Shown here: piece by piece, positions 35,311-46,965 of the stretch
How positions within the stretch are numbered: the stretch's first letter is position 1
How the letters are laid out: each line of letters starts with the position of its first letter
Source: Sclerodactyla briareus
Lineage: Eukaryota; Echinodermata; Holothuroidea; Dendrochirotida; Sclerodactylidae
Reading direction: 5' to 3'
DNA length: 64,000 nucleotides
NCBI GenBank assembly: GCA_026419785.1
Contig: JAODTK010003087.1
Location: 121,738 to 185,737, forward strand
The notes under the pieces: model-generated
Database searches by the model: none
Told to the model about the DNA's origin: nothing
The model's input: only the letters and a program-made list of their open reading frames with translations
Translations under genes and position numbers: made by a program

Positions 35311-36192
35311 CCCCGAAAACTCGATTAAATTGGTGTACAGCTTCTTTATTAGGGACGTACAACGGCCACTATTTAGCCTATGGTCAAGCGCTCGGCTCAG
35401 TGTTTCTTGTTCTTCAATGTGCAAAGTATACTCATGGCCAATTTGTATATGCTATTTGGTATGTGTGTAGAGTGAATTCATAAAACCCATAATTTGTATT
35501 GGGGCTGAAGTCAAATTAATTGATGGAAAACTGGGGTTGATGTTAGAGAAAGCCCGGAATGATTCGTCCAATCAAGTTGAAATATGATGTACAGGCTAAG
35601 AAGCCTAGTCTCTAGTTCGGATCGAGGGTCATTGGTTTGAGGGGGAAAGGGGAAATTTGTGGAATGTTTATATTGTGGCCATTTTATTTTTCATTTTTAA
35701 TATATTCAGTATGATAGGCTAACCATGCTTTTATGAGGACCAGTACTTTCTTTGTTTGGGTTTACAACTGTGCTTCTTTGGTAGGTAGAAGGACGTATCA
35801 GACTAGGGCATATTGACCCAAGATATTTTGTGCAATTTTTAGCCTCTAAGCATGATGAGATTACCGTTCTTTAGTGGTGTGTGCAAAAAACTCCCACATT
35901 GTATTATGATACTTAGTAATACAAGGATCATGAAAACACCCCCCCCCCCAGCCCCATTAAGATAGCTGAGATGGCCTTATTGTGGGAAAGGTTTGTGTGA
36001 GGTTATGCGATATGTTCAACTAGCATTATTCCTTTCTCAAACATCCAGTTTTTAAGTAATCTCACTCACGCTCCAATTGGTTTTTGTTGTTTTTTCAGGT
36101 GCTAGGAAATTGAAATCTTCATCCCACCTAATACCTTTGCCTCATTCTAACAGTACTAATGTTGTTCAAATTTATTCTTTCCTCCTATGCAG

Positions 36193-36217
36193 AGGAATGA
36201 GCTGGGCCTAAGAAAAG
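36193..36217 (+). CDS. Microexon M5 candidate (25 nt)
   Basis: Between TTTCCTCCTATGCAG and AAAAG|GTAGGT. In phase 1 it meets a TGA at once. If one G of the initial GG is extra, it would be a 24-nt phase 1-1 exon encoding N-E-L-G-L-R-K, like M1-M4. The strong acceptor and size support it, but the frame does not as written. Confidence 0.35.
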
Positions 36218-36564
36218 GTAGGTCTATACGTTACTAATCAAAGGCCAGGGTAAATTGAAAGGGCGTTTGGAAGTGCAGTGGTTGTGAAAATGACCCCATG
36301 CAAGCGATTCGTGGGTGTAATGAGCCTGGGAAAAACGGTGGAGTGGCGCAGTTTATCCGAGCAAGCCGCAATTTTTTCAAGGAATCCCTGAGACCGCATA
36401 ATAAATCCAATGAGTGGTCAGTAGCGTTTTTTAAATCAAATATGAAGTTCTGAGCAATGGCAAATGTGAATTACAGGGAAAACTTTCAAAAAGGTCATAC
36501 TCAACGTTGCAAAAAGCACCAGACAATCGAACAAAAGCCCGCGGGCCTTTCCGTAGTGCCAAGA

Positions 36565-36830
36565 TTAACTTCTCACGGTACCACGTGTAAAAGTGGGACC
36601 TTGTGAGGTGACTTGTTGATTAGTAGGCACTAGCACCATAGGGGGGGAGAGACCCCGGGGGGAACGATGAAGTGGCGCACTGTAATGGCTGCGTCAGGAG
36701 TGTGTCGGTTGTCGTTAAACTATATAAATATCAGTACAGGCATGCTAAGTCACTGAATGAACAGGGGTAATATCTGTTAAGCGTTTTGATCACGTCGAAA
36801 AAAGCGCAAATAGGCAAGGTTTATTATATT
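36565..36830 (+). mobile_element. SINE body/tail fragment
   Basis: Collinear with the 3' two thirds of the SINE at 32392. Shared phrases are ACCTTGTGAGGTGACTTGT, ACGATGAAGTG, GGGGTAATATCTGTTA and a TTATTATATT end. The tRNA head is missing. Confidence 0.75.
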
Positions 36831-37540
36831 TTTATTAGTCACTGAAAAAATAACATTTGCCAACCAAACGAACCCATCGTATCGTGTACTGATATCAGAA
36901 GAATTCCAGGGGGCCAGTACGAAAATTACACGCAGCAGTAAAAGGAAACATCCATTTGTTCGGCATGACACCCATCTCCCTGTAATCACGGCGCTTTAAT
37001 CCGACCTGTTCGACATGATATATAACTCCGTTCCACCTTTTTTATTGCCACCAAACATTGACCTCTGACCCATTGTCCATGTCCTCAGAAGTCAAATCTG
37101 AAAAGTTTCCATAGGTCCGCAAGGTCTACATCACCTCGTGAGATCCGGTTAAAATGTCGTGCTTATAACCTTTCCCGCAGGAAATTTCAACCTTGTTGTT
37201 TGCAAGTCCCCGTGGTGCTTGTTTTAATATGGATCTCCCTCCACGTTTAAGCCTTAACGCAGATAATTACTTATGGCCTTGTCAGAGTATGGAGGCGGAT
37301 TATCCTTTCTGTGTTCTTCCTAATGCGTCCGAATTCGTCTTATTATGGTTTTTGGTGTTAGGCTAGGGTTCCATGGATGCGGGTGTGGTGTGCGGTATGA
37401 AATGTGAACAGTATTTGTCGAAGGCGGTTAATATTTGAAATGAATTAAACTGTACTGATGTTGCGAAAGGGCTATTAAATCTTGCAACTCATGAATGAAG
37501 ACGTTGACAGTGCTTTATAGGAGATATTCATAGTTCCCCG

Positions 37541-37811
37541 CCAGCAAACACAAAACGTTGTTAAAAACGTTATGCAATGTTTGTCTATGTTTTAAAAATT
37601 AAGTAATGGTATAATTATGTTATAGTAAGAACCTTTTTTTGGCAACATTTTATCCTATATACCTATTATATATAACATTAATAAAACGTTGCAAACATGT
37701 TTCGACCTTTGACAACGATGAAAAATGTTTTAATAGACCACATTTATCGTTATGAGAACATTTTTTGGGAAGCATTTTTCAAAATGTCATGGAAATGTTT
37801 GTGGTTGCTGG
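37541..37811. mobile_element. MITE with AACGTT-rich inverted ends
   Basis: The left end CCAGCAAACACAAAACGTTG is matched by the inverse of the right end (CCAGCAACCACAAACATTT). Flanks AGTTCCCCG and AGTTCGCC look like an imperfect 8-bp target duplication. The interior is full of AACGTT/AATGTTTT. It is related to the arms at 53343-53530 and 55930-56108. Confidence 0.6.
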
Positions 37812-38622
37812 AGTTCGCCTTGATGCGGATCATTGCCAGCTGCATGCCCAATCAGTACTCTTTTTCTGTACAAATTTGTAATTATTCCGTGCTCGTTTCA
37901 TTAGATTTGAATGATTTTGCCGCTACGGAACTGGTCTCTATCTCTGCAAACCATTTCAGATATTTAGATACTTTCATGATTTTTACTCCTCGTGGATCCG
38001 CTATTCGTGCCTGTCTTGTCGCCTACGACATACACATCTAATCTATCAATTCTTGGCGGCTCTCGCATGTACACGAGAGGTCGTCATTCGGAACCCCGAT
38101 GCATGGGATCCGATCTTATTCCTCATACACGTGGCCCCGCTCAGTTCCGTAATTGGGTCTCTTCTTGCCACATGCGTACCGACCCGCATACGCATCTATG
38201 GAATCCTAGCCTACACTGGTATTCCTCACCATCTCCAGATTTGATTATTCTGACCGCCTCTCTGCTGCGTAGGCCTATATATTTTTTGAACCCGCCACTA
38301 CGGGTACTCCAGAAAACATTCTTCTACGATGTGGCGAGATTTATTCACAGATTGCTGTAGTGGCCCTCATCCATGATCAGGTCATGTCATTAAAACGGAT
38401 CTGTGAAAGAAATAACGATGACTATGAAATATCTTATCGCATGTATCACTATAACCAAACTCATTTTCACAGGAAATAGAGACAACGATAGTTTCTAGTA
38501 TCGTAACGGAGCAAAGACTTCTTGATCCTTCTGCACGGTACTTCTTCAGCATAAAATTACTGGATCTTTGTTCTCTCTAAACAACATTGTTCAAGACTGA
38601 CTTTTTTCCCTTTTCACATCAG

Positions 38623-38740
38623 ATAGAACGTGTGAATCACACAGCATGAGGCTGAACGTGATGCTGTGAAAATCATTAAAATCCACGAATCTGCCTATGG
38701 CAGAGATGATTCCACTGCATGCCCTGGTTGTCATGATACG
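38623..38740 (+). CDS. SUEL lectin domain 5, exon a
   Basis: First half of a diverged SUEL domain, with acceptor TTTTCACATCAG. From phase 1 it reads RTCESHSMRLNV. One T is missing in what should be the Cys codon (AAC-GT-GAT). It then continues DAVKIIKIHESAYGRDDSTA and CPGCHDT before the weak donor ACG|GTGGAG. It has the first Cys, I-K-I, the A-YGR box and the C-P-G. At 118 nt it is exactly one short of the 119 nt of intact a exons, consistent with a single-base error. Confidence 0.85.
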
Positions 38741-39326
38741 GTGGAGCACTCCCCCATAACAAGTCGACCCTCTTGATTCTAATTCACTACAGCCTGCAAT
38801 CGACAAAAGGGCTAATTAAAATAAAAGTGAACATAAATATGTTACCTTTTGCAAAACTGAAGAATAGCGAAGTTATACAGGAGACACGAATAGTTTTGCG
38901 ATATAGTGGTATAGAAATATGGCCTAGATCTCTTGCTAAATCGTGAAGAGAAAAAATATCCTCCGTACACATCCACAGATATTTATCGCAGCAGTTCAAT
39001 ACTAGAAAGAAATGCTTCCCTATATGGAACGTCCCATCCTGAGCAAACTCTAGTACGTTGGTACTTTGAAGGAGACGATGAGACTAATAGTTTGCACTAT
39101 AGAACACCATTTTGAATAGCGATTATGCAATCTATGAAAACGTAACAACAATGTAATAGACTATACTGGGTACGTAGCTGCCGTTATGCCGAATTCGCAT
39201 GTTTACCCCTCTTTGGTTTTGCACGAGAGCAACAATACCAAGCATGAGGGTTCTGTCATGATACCGCCATTTTGAAATCTTCCAAGTATAACTAGATTTA
39301 GTTTCATGGTACATTGTGTCAGTGGG

Positions 39327-39497
39327 CAAGGGCGCAGCCACTGTCTGAAGTTTGGGGGGGAGGGGGGGTTCAAGAGCAATTGGGGGGTCCGAAGCATGAT
39401 GGGAAACATTTGTGTGTGGAAAAATCATTGTGTCTGGAGGCCTTCTCAAAAGTTGGAAGGTCATGACCCCCGGACCCTCCAAGGGGCTGCGCCCTTG
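39327..39497. mobile_element. MITE with 13-bp perfect TIR (CAAGGGCGCAGCC)
   Basis: CAAGGGCGCAGCC at 39327 is perfectly inverted at 39485-39497 (GGCTGCGCCCTTG). It is 171 bp in all, with G-rich left and C-rich right subterminal zones. Flanks TCAGTGGG and GTCGTGGG may be a damaged 8-bp target duplication. It lies in the intron between the two halves of SUEL domain 5. Confidence 0.75.
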
Positions 39498-39606
39498 GTC
39501 GTGGGAAAACATGTTAATGAACGGTGTATGGGGATCAATGATATGGAATATCTCCGCCAATTGTGGGTTTTAAACCCTCTTGCAACGTTCGCATCTTTCC
39601 GGCAAG

Positions 39607-39749
39607 AAAAGGTGTAAATCTGAGGGGTCTAAGGGAATTGTAGAAGAGCTCTGTCAAGACCAACATTCTTGCACTGTTCCGGCAACGAACGCAGTTTTCG
39701 ATGACCTCATGTCGGGGTTTTCAATATCTGGACTTGAAATATAGATGTG
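39607..39749 (+). CDS. SUEL lectin domain 5, exon b
   Basis: Second half of the diverged SUEL domain, from acceptor CCGGCAAG to TGTG|GTAAGT. It starts KRCKSEGSKGIVEELCQDQH, continues SCTVPATNAVFDD, and after two frame shifts reads CRG, then QYLDLKYRC. The order C..C..C..F-D-D-(P)-C..YLDLKY-C is that of the family. At 143 nt it is two off the expected length. The final Cys is kept here, unlike SUEL-b1. Confidence 0.8.
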
Positions 39750-41529
39750 GTAAGTGGCAATTGAGTTTGTTCGCTTCGTGTGACAACCTTGTGATAAATA
39801 AGACCATAGCGGACTAGTCAGATGTGGCGCAATCTGAGTCAAGTGCTCCCTGATAGGGGTAGTTATTGTGCCCCCCTTCCCCCCCCTCCCCCCCCCCCCC
39901 AATTCATCTCCTCTCGGAAATGTAACATGGAACTGGTGAAAGTGAAATCGCCGATTTAGCCGCTGCAGACCAACTGCGGAGATTATCCATTACGCTGGAG
40001 GAATGAAAGTTTCAAGCTTGTACTCCCCTGACTTGATAACGTGTTGACCTACAACAGAGCCTCCCCTAACACCGCTACTGATGTCCAACAGCCCACAATT
40101 TCGTTCCAACCAGACAACCTAACACATTTCCGACACGTCATGAACGAATCCCTTCTTAATGGCCATCCTCAAAAAACTGACGCCCGTAAGCTCAACAAAA
40201 CCACGACCCGATTTGTGAAAATCCCCCACATTTCACACTCTGAAACACGACTACTTGTCCTTCAAATCGAATAACACCTAGCCCGTCGTCCTCCAGGGCA
40301 TCGAAAAACCCAGCAAGGGGGCACCTGCATACGCACCTTATTGTCAGCTGCGAATTCTTCACCAGTTACCGGAATGTCAACGCTCTTGGCGGTACGGCTC
40401 ATGTGGGGCGGGGTAATCCATGCAGAGAGGCAACTTGCCTATCCCTCGTTTGCACTGCTCTAATTCCTTGTTCTGACGCCGCGAGGGAGAAGGCACAGGT
40501 ACGCATACTAATTTGACCGGGTCGGGTCATATACCACGTTTTTTGTTTTTGCATGACCCAGATTAACTACTGATTTAATATACCACCGATATATACATAA
40601 TAATTCAAATATTTTAAAAGATGCATGGTGCCTATGCTCGCCACAGCTTTGCTAACTCTTCTTATAGCATGATAAAATAGCCTCTGTTCATAATGGAGTG
40701 TCCAAATTTCTAGCCGACCAGACAGTACATGCTGGTAAACTGCCGATGTGAATATCCACGCGAATGACCTTTGTGGATCTCGTTTGAGGAAGCACATTAA
40801 ATTTTGCAACTTGACCTCTCTCGACCTGGGAATGACATTCTTGTTGGTTAAGACTACCGACAGTCCCCATCCGCACGAGTTTCGTTCCAAAAATCCAAAT
40901 TCCAACAAAGTTAGAAAAAAACGCGAAAAACATAAATTTGACCTCTATTGACCTTGAAATCACTGTCATGGTTTTTGGGACCACCTTGTTCCCCCCAAGT
41001 TTCGTGTGCATCGGACGAACTCGTATTCTCTTCTCGTGTTAAACCTGCAAACTAGAGGGCAGCAGACACGCAGCGATGTCCACTTTCAAACTCATCTGGA
41101 TTTTACTAAGCGAAACATGCGTACCACGTTCAGCATCCATCGTAAAGCGTTTGAAGAGTTATTGCGCCTAACGCCAAGTTCCGTCGGTGGCGGTGGCGGC
41201 AGCGGAGACAGCGACTACACTCATAACAACACCCCCAGTTGCACAGAACATAACCATATAATGGGAATTCCTTCTCAGAAGGGTGAATGAACTTCCTAAT
41301 TAGACCTAGAAGTGTCATGGACATTCATGAGAACGTTTAGAAATTTGGGGCCTCTCATAGTTTATATACTCAGTAGGCCGATGTGTCGACCGGAAGAGTT
41401 CAGGGGCCCTGTCAAGACGCGAAAAGTAACAAGCGCAAGTCGAAACGTCTTGATAGCTGCGGACGGTAAAATTCCTGTGGCAAATACACTGCATGTTCCT
41501 TCACCAATCCATTTCTTTTTTTTCACCGA

Positions 41530-41650
41530 TTATTGATCTTTACTGTCATCTGTCATAACCTTGAATGTGTCTCGGAACATGTCTACCACATTAGCCTCAT
41601 ATTTGCTATCAGTGCCCAGCACCAAGAACCCAACTAACTCATTTCCTGGC
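41530..41650 (-). CDS. Hypothetical protein, terminal exon candidate
   Basis: On the minus strand, after acceptor TATTATTATACAG, a 40-codon frame runs to TAA. It reads PGNELVGFLVLGTDSKYEAN then VVDMFRDTFKVMTDDSKDQ. An upstream alternative acceptor (TTTTCACTGTACAG, 41700) would add 50 bases in the same frame. The residue mix is protein-like and not repeat-derived. I do not recognise the family, and no partner exons or poly-A signal were found. It could be a retained pseudogene fragment. Confidence 0.35.
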
Positions 41651-41965
41651 CTGTATAATAATACTATATTTACCCGAACAGACCTTTTGTGTATCCAGCA
41701 CAACTCCTGGCCTGTACAGTGAAAATTGAAACACACTTGGATCCACAATGGCCGTAAGTCTAGCCAACACCAAGGTGATTACATATCTTCCACAGAACTG
41801 CCTTTACCCCCCCCCCCCTCCCATGCCCCAATGGCTTGTATCCCAGACACTCAGCCCTGCGCTCCAAGGATAATGTAAACACACCTTTCTCACAGAAATG
41901 GAAGGGCTGCAGTGGATAGTCAAATTGGGGGTAATATCATTTTTTTTGGGGAAAAAAACATTTTC

Positions 41966-42270
41966 AATTAAATCTAATCACATAGCAAAAAAAATGTAAC
42001 TCAGCATAGCCCGGGGCATGCTTCAGCCACCCACCAAATTTCAACCTGATTGCATGTACGTTTCAAAGTTACGAATGAAAACTTATTGGGGGAATTTAAT
42101 TGGATTAATTAAAATCTAATCAAACTATGCGAACTAAAATGCAGCTCACCTGAGCCAGTAGCGCTCTCCATCCACCTACCAAGTTTAACCTGATCGATGT
42201 ACGGTTTTAGAAGTGAATGAACGTGACGAACAGACCGGACGAACTACTGACGAACGAACGAACGGACGGA
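41966..42270 (+). repeat. Dimeric dispersed repeat ending in GACGAACGAACGGACGGAC
   Basis: Two diverged units of about 145 bp share AAATCTAATCA, CTCA.C..AGCC, CACC.ACCAA.TTTAACCTGAT and a GAATGAA phrase. It ends in GACGAAC/GGACGGAC repeats, a usual 3' end of such elements (compare GATGGACGGACGGAC at 10977). Confidence 0.6.
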
Positions 42271-42407
42271 CAGAGACTGATGACTTGTAGAGCTGCCTCC
42301 CGCGCTAAAAACGCCCGATAGTGTCCAGGAAGTTTTACATATCAGCATTTTTTTACACCATCGGGCGTTTTTACATGATGCGGTTGATTTTACATTATCG
42401 TTGTCAG

Positions 42408-42536
42408 GCCCGTTGCCTCAAGTACGTTCACGATCAGCCGAGGTGTCAGGATCGCACTGAGTATATTATTACAAATTGCAGTAACGTTACTTTCGATATT
42501 TCAGAATGCCCGGCGGAAGAATGTGATCACGATTGA
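42408..42536 (+). CDS. Cys-rich exon with stop, possible 3' end of lectin gene
   Basis: After acceptor TATCGTTGTCAG, a 43-codon frame runs to TGA. It reads ARCLKYVHDQPRCQDRTEYI then ITNCSNVTFDISECPAEECD, HD, stop. Five cysteines and an NCS/NVT glycosylation motif suggest an extracellular domain. The frame needs phase 0, while the preceding SUEL-b exon ends in phase 1, so either another exon lies between or an indel exists. A donor-like GGAG|GTAAAC follows the stop by 5 nt; if the TGA is an error the exon could be internal. No poly-A signal is near. Family not recognised. Confidence 0.48.
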   Translation, partial: ARCLKYVHDQPRCQDRTEYIITNCSNVTFDISECPAEECDHD

Positions 42537-42879
42537 AGGAGGTAAACACTGATATTGTGAGTGCGGTAATTCATTTATTTATAGCCTAAAAAAGACATGC
42601 GCTTATCCTCCTACAGAGTAGGGTGAGGACTCCATGGCAGCGATAGCCCCACGAACAGCAGATTCCGAGAATCAACGTGCAAAGTATCTAATCATCTGCA
42701 TTGGTTTGCACCAAGAGATCGAGAAAGTTCCGTAGGCGCAATTATATCTAGCTAATGTTGAAAAGACGATTGTGTCTTTTCTTGCCCTGACATACCGTAT
42801 TACCCCTCTAGTTGTTTCAATAGTATCAATGGTATCAGGGCTGCGATTTGTGTTGTCGGTTGGGGGAGGGTTGGGACGG

Positions 42880-43020
42880 ACAAAATGAATACCATCTAAG
42901 CGGAGCGCCACCACAGGTTGGCGCGTGTAGCGTCCACGAAAATTTTTCGTTTGACAGATCCCCTGGATTGCAGGAAATGGCATCTCCCATGCCTTATGGG
43001 CCAGTGAGGCGCCGCTTTAA
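42880..43020 (+). repeat. Dispersed repeat, CTAAGCGGAGCGCCACC family
   Basis: It contains ATCTAAGCGGAGCGCCACCA and CAGGTTGGCGCG, with near copies at 53655-53760 (inside a TIR element) and 63510-63620. The GGCGCCACC..GGTTGGCGC part is partly palindromic. It is probably an internal part of the CAGGGGCGGCG/CAGTGGCGGCG transposon family. Confidence 0.7.
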
Positions 43021-43819
43021 AATTGATAACAAATTTTCATTCAAAAGGTTCTCCAAAAACTTAGGTATTTCAAGGTTTCGCGTTGGTTCTGTGACATTCT
43101 AGATACGATGCAATTGAGGTCACAGTCATGAAAGGAGCAATGGAAAATGGGCATGGCACAACCCACGTACGATCGCGCGAGATTTTACAGGATCCAATTT
43201 GACCAACGACATTGCACTGGCCCCTCTCTGACCTGTCACTTGAGTTGTTTACACAAAGATTGCCCCATTTTTTATCTTCTTTGCGGACCACCAGGCGCAT
43301 GGGAGGGATACTCCTAATCGGGGCCAGACATGTGGCCTAATCAGTAAAACACAGAAGTGAAACGGCAACTGCGCGCGAAGCGCGCGCGAAATTTTATACG
43401 TTTGGACTTTGGACATCCATCGAAAGTCAGGCATCGGTTGGATATATATCTTCACCTGAATTCAATCCATACCTTTGCACGATTTGTGGCGTTTCCTGGC
43501 TGAATCTTCGACGGCTATTTTGTTTTTAAGGGGTGTTTTCTACCCGCACCGTGTGCCTGCCCACTTAGTAAGTGCACGTGCACCCAGCGTTCAACAAGTG
43601 GTCGCACCATAATTGATTGCTGGATTTGCAAATAAACAGATAATTATTGCCAAAAACACAGGACCCTCCAGGTGGTAGACTACCCAGTTGCCTCAACCTC
43701 CTTCCCTTAAAAAACAACAAGGTGTACATCTTTGGGCTCCCATCGAAATCCAGGCATATTTGTACTTAGACTAATTTTTCTTAAACTTTTGAATCTTCCA
43801 TTCCTTTTGTCTCGCCTGA

Positions 43820-45200
43820 ACTTTGTTCAAGGAGAGACATAGTGGTCACTTTGTTGTGTGTGTGTGTGTCGTCCTGTCTGTCCGTCTGTCTGTCCGGATG
43901 TGCGGTTATATACCTCCTGAACCGTGGAAGCCCTCATTCTGGGACCTTTTGTGGAGGTTCGCTGTGAAGAGTTGCCGATGTTCATCCACTTTGCGTCCCA
44001 AAAACCATACTCATTTGCATAAATTTGCATATTTAATGAAATGACCCGGAGCTTGGTGTACAAGAATCTCTTGATCGTAGATGCCATTGGTGATGCCGTT
44101 CGGGAAATAACAACTAGAAGTGTCCACGAACTGATTAATTCCTGGCATTATATGCTAATTAAGTGTCTAATTTGCATATTTCTGCGATATTCTGAAGTCG
44201 TTGGAATTTGACGAAACTCGGTGGAGATGGTTATCTATAGTCCCAAAAATTTTACATTGGACGAGGTCACCCAATTCATTTGAATGGTCTGCTTTGCATT
44301 ACCTATCTAATTTGCATTGATTTATGCCGATTTTAAGTTGGTTGATCCTCATGAAACTTGTGAGATGGTACGCCTTGATCTGATAATTTAACACAGTGCA
44401 AGGTCACTCAAGGTCCCTTTAATGTGAATAATGTGCATAAATGACGCAATTTTCGAAGTTTTGTTTAAAGGCCAGTAACAACTGGGTGAGTTCGTCAGGG
44501 TGCTCGTAGGGATTGTCATGGTACTTTTTGGGTTCAAGTGGATCAACCACATCTGAAGACAAGTCAAAAGGTCAAAGGTCAAATTTTAAGAAAATGCGCT
44601 TATTTAGGTTACAGGCCAAGAAATAAAAACCGTCAATTATTGGATATGTGACAGGGCTTTGTGTGCTTCCTAGACCGAACCCCACTCCCGCGTCGATCCG
44701 ACCCTAGTCTTCAAGTTACAAGGGCCAAGGTTGAATTTGAATACCTTTTGGGGGGGTCGATAGCATAGGGCGTGTGTATTCTGATTACTATGCTTTTTTG
44801 GGGCTTGGTGCTCAATCGAGGCTAGCCTTTTTCATAAAAACCGTATGTCATCAAAGGTCATTTAAGGTCACTCGTGGACCAAGAACTGCCAAACAGTAAA
44901 TTTTCCTGCAACAGCTTCTATGACCGTTGGTGATATGCTGGAATTTAGGGACATGCGCATATTATCAGAGTAACATTTTTCATGGAAACTGTAATGTCAT
45001 TAAAGGGCATTCAGGGTCACTTATGGACCAAATAATGCAAATGATAACTTCCCTGCACAGCCCTCAAAGACTGTTGTGATATGGCTGATGTTTCGAGACA
45101 AGGTACTCATTTATGATGGAATATCCATAAACTGTTTATGTTATCAAAGGCCCATTCAAATTATCCGAATCTTAAGGTGAGCAGTCTTGATAGTACAATA
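43820..45200 (+). repeat. Dispersed and short-period repeats, no gene
   Basis: 43990-44420 holds AATTTGCAT..AAACTTGGTGGAG units of the family at 6690. From 44830 to 45150 a unit of about 160 bp recurs two to three times (ATGTCATCAAAGGTCATTTA, GTCACT..TGGACCAA, GACTGTTG.TGATATG). No exon is supported. Confidence 0.6.
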
Positions 45201-45225
45201 GCCCCTACACAACTCCCTACATTTG

Positions 45226-46965
45226 TTGATATTATTATTACCCTCTCGGCTACCATTTAAAATTGGTATAGTCTAGCTCAGCGTCACTACATTATAGCAG
45301 AACTATCTATTTATTTTTACTAATTTCAACTTTCAACCCCCCAGGTATGTAATTTCCAATTATCTGAACTAGTATTCCTATCTGTAACAGACAGATATGT
45401 CATTTATTTTTTATATCAACTTTCATGGTCAACCTGTTGCAAACTGTAAGGACCTGTCACAATTGAGCCATGCTGAGTTACAGTGGACCCCCCCCCCCCA
45501 CTGTATTCACCTATCTATGCCTATTCCCATCAACACTAGGGCCTACTGTACATGTCACCATCCAACATCGCTGGGTGTCAGGTTACACCTGCAGAGAGGA
45601 GCCTAATTAATGGCTTATTCACTCTATCAGGGATCTGCAAGTATCTGTGCAGGGGTAGAATAAAGTGTGACTCCCCTTGAGTTCTGGAAGTAGTAGAAGT
45701 ATTATAAAGGCATACTCTTTGATGATAGATTCTGTTCTATAGTTTCATTTTTTCCATTCCACATCACCACTTATTTCTATTTTTTTTTCGTATTTTGATA
45801 ATTAATTCGCTATATAAAATTTGATTATATGACTTTTACATTTTATTTACATAGACTGGAGGTCATTCAGTGTGTCTCTTTTTGCATGGCTCCTTCCAAT
45901 GTCCAAGTTCGTCGCTTTTCATGAACCTTTCGAAGAGTATTTTAGAATATTTGAGTGAGAAAATGGGTCAATGGAATTTGCGTTGGCTATTGTGACTACT
46001 TTTACCTTGTAATTGTTTACATGGTGATTGAACGAACACATCACTGATCGCGCAACCAGGCGAAACAATGGGGCGATCGCCTTGTTGACAACGCAATTTG
46101 TAGCGTTTCCCCTGGCCGCATTTCGATGCCGCACCGGGTGCCCTCATAGTGATAGTAGTTGCACCGTTATCGGACTTTCAAGTGGTCGCACCCATGCCTA
46201 ACAAAAAAAGAAGAACAAATCCAGATCCCGCCAGGTGGTAGACCCGTGACCCCGTGGCCTCAACCCCTTCACCTCGATAATGCGATTTCTATGGTGGTTT
46301 GTTTGTTTTATTTGCCTACCTGGTCCCCGCAGGAAAGCGACAACGTCCACTGAAGGAGCAACACACCAGCTGGTAAAGCCGTCTTATCAAACGATAGGGA
46401 GAAGGAGAACTCCTTCTTTCATTTGATAGTTTGATAACAAGTATTTACAGGCATTTTTTGTTGTTAATGAACATCATATGTCTACACCAAGGCAATCAGA
46501 TGTCTGAACCTCCGGGACACATAATACCCGCGCGCGTAGCGCACAAAATTTCGAAATGGCGCAGCAGAATTCACTCAACTTGACCATTTAGGTATGTCAT
46601 TATGTCATCGTTAGCAGTTACTGCGGAGATGTCGGATACAGTGTCAGCGAAATAGCATCGGGCTCAAATATTGGGGGTGGTGGCCAAAATGCATTGCGTC
46701 CCCCTCCACAACAATATTTGGGGGACGCCGTCCCCCCGTCCCCCCCATGATCGCCCGCCCTGACATGTTATATACCCTCGATGTCGGGGTTATATACCCA
46801 TGGAATTTTGGATCTGCAGGTGGAGTGGAGTCTTGTAGCTATAACGCTTGATGGTTGCTGGAATCGCAAGATGAGTCTCGAGTCTTGAACCAGACACAAT
46901 AACCATCTTCATTTTGAAAAGTATTGAAATTAGTAAAATAGCCCGAACAAAACATACAACCATTT
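45226..46965 (+). repeat. 1.75-kb tandem duplication, copy 1
   Basis: Collinear with 46966-48785. Both have the start ATTATTATTACC.CTCGGCTACC, TAGTCTAGCTCAGCGTCACTA, TGTAACAGACAGATAT, a C-run, CATGAACCTTTCGAAGAGTATT, GGGGCGATCGCCTTGTTGAC, CAAGTGGTCGCAC and an ATATTGGGGG/CCCCC hairpin near the end. No coding frame is conserved between the two. Confidence 0.9.

Noticed and set aside
35120..35483. Four open frames of 71-116 codons with Cys/Val or His/Thr repeats
   Set aside because: Translation of a GT microsatellite.
40041..40274. A 77-codon frame, possibly from a retroelement
   Set aside because: No RT, integrase or nuclease motif could be seen. It continues loosely to about 40540, but without support.
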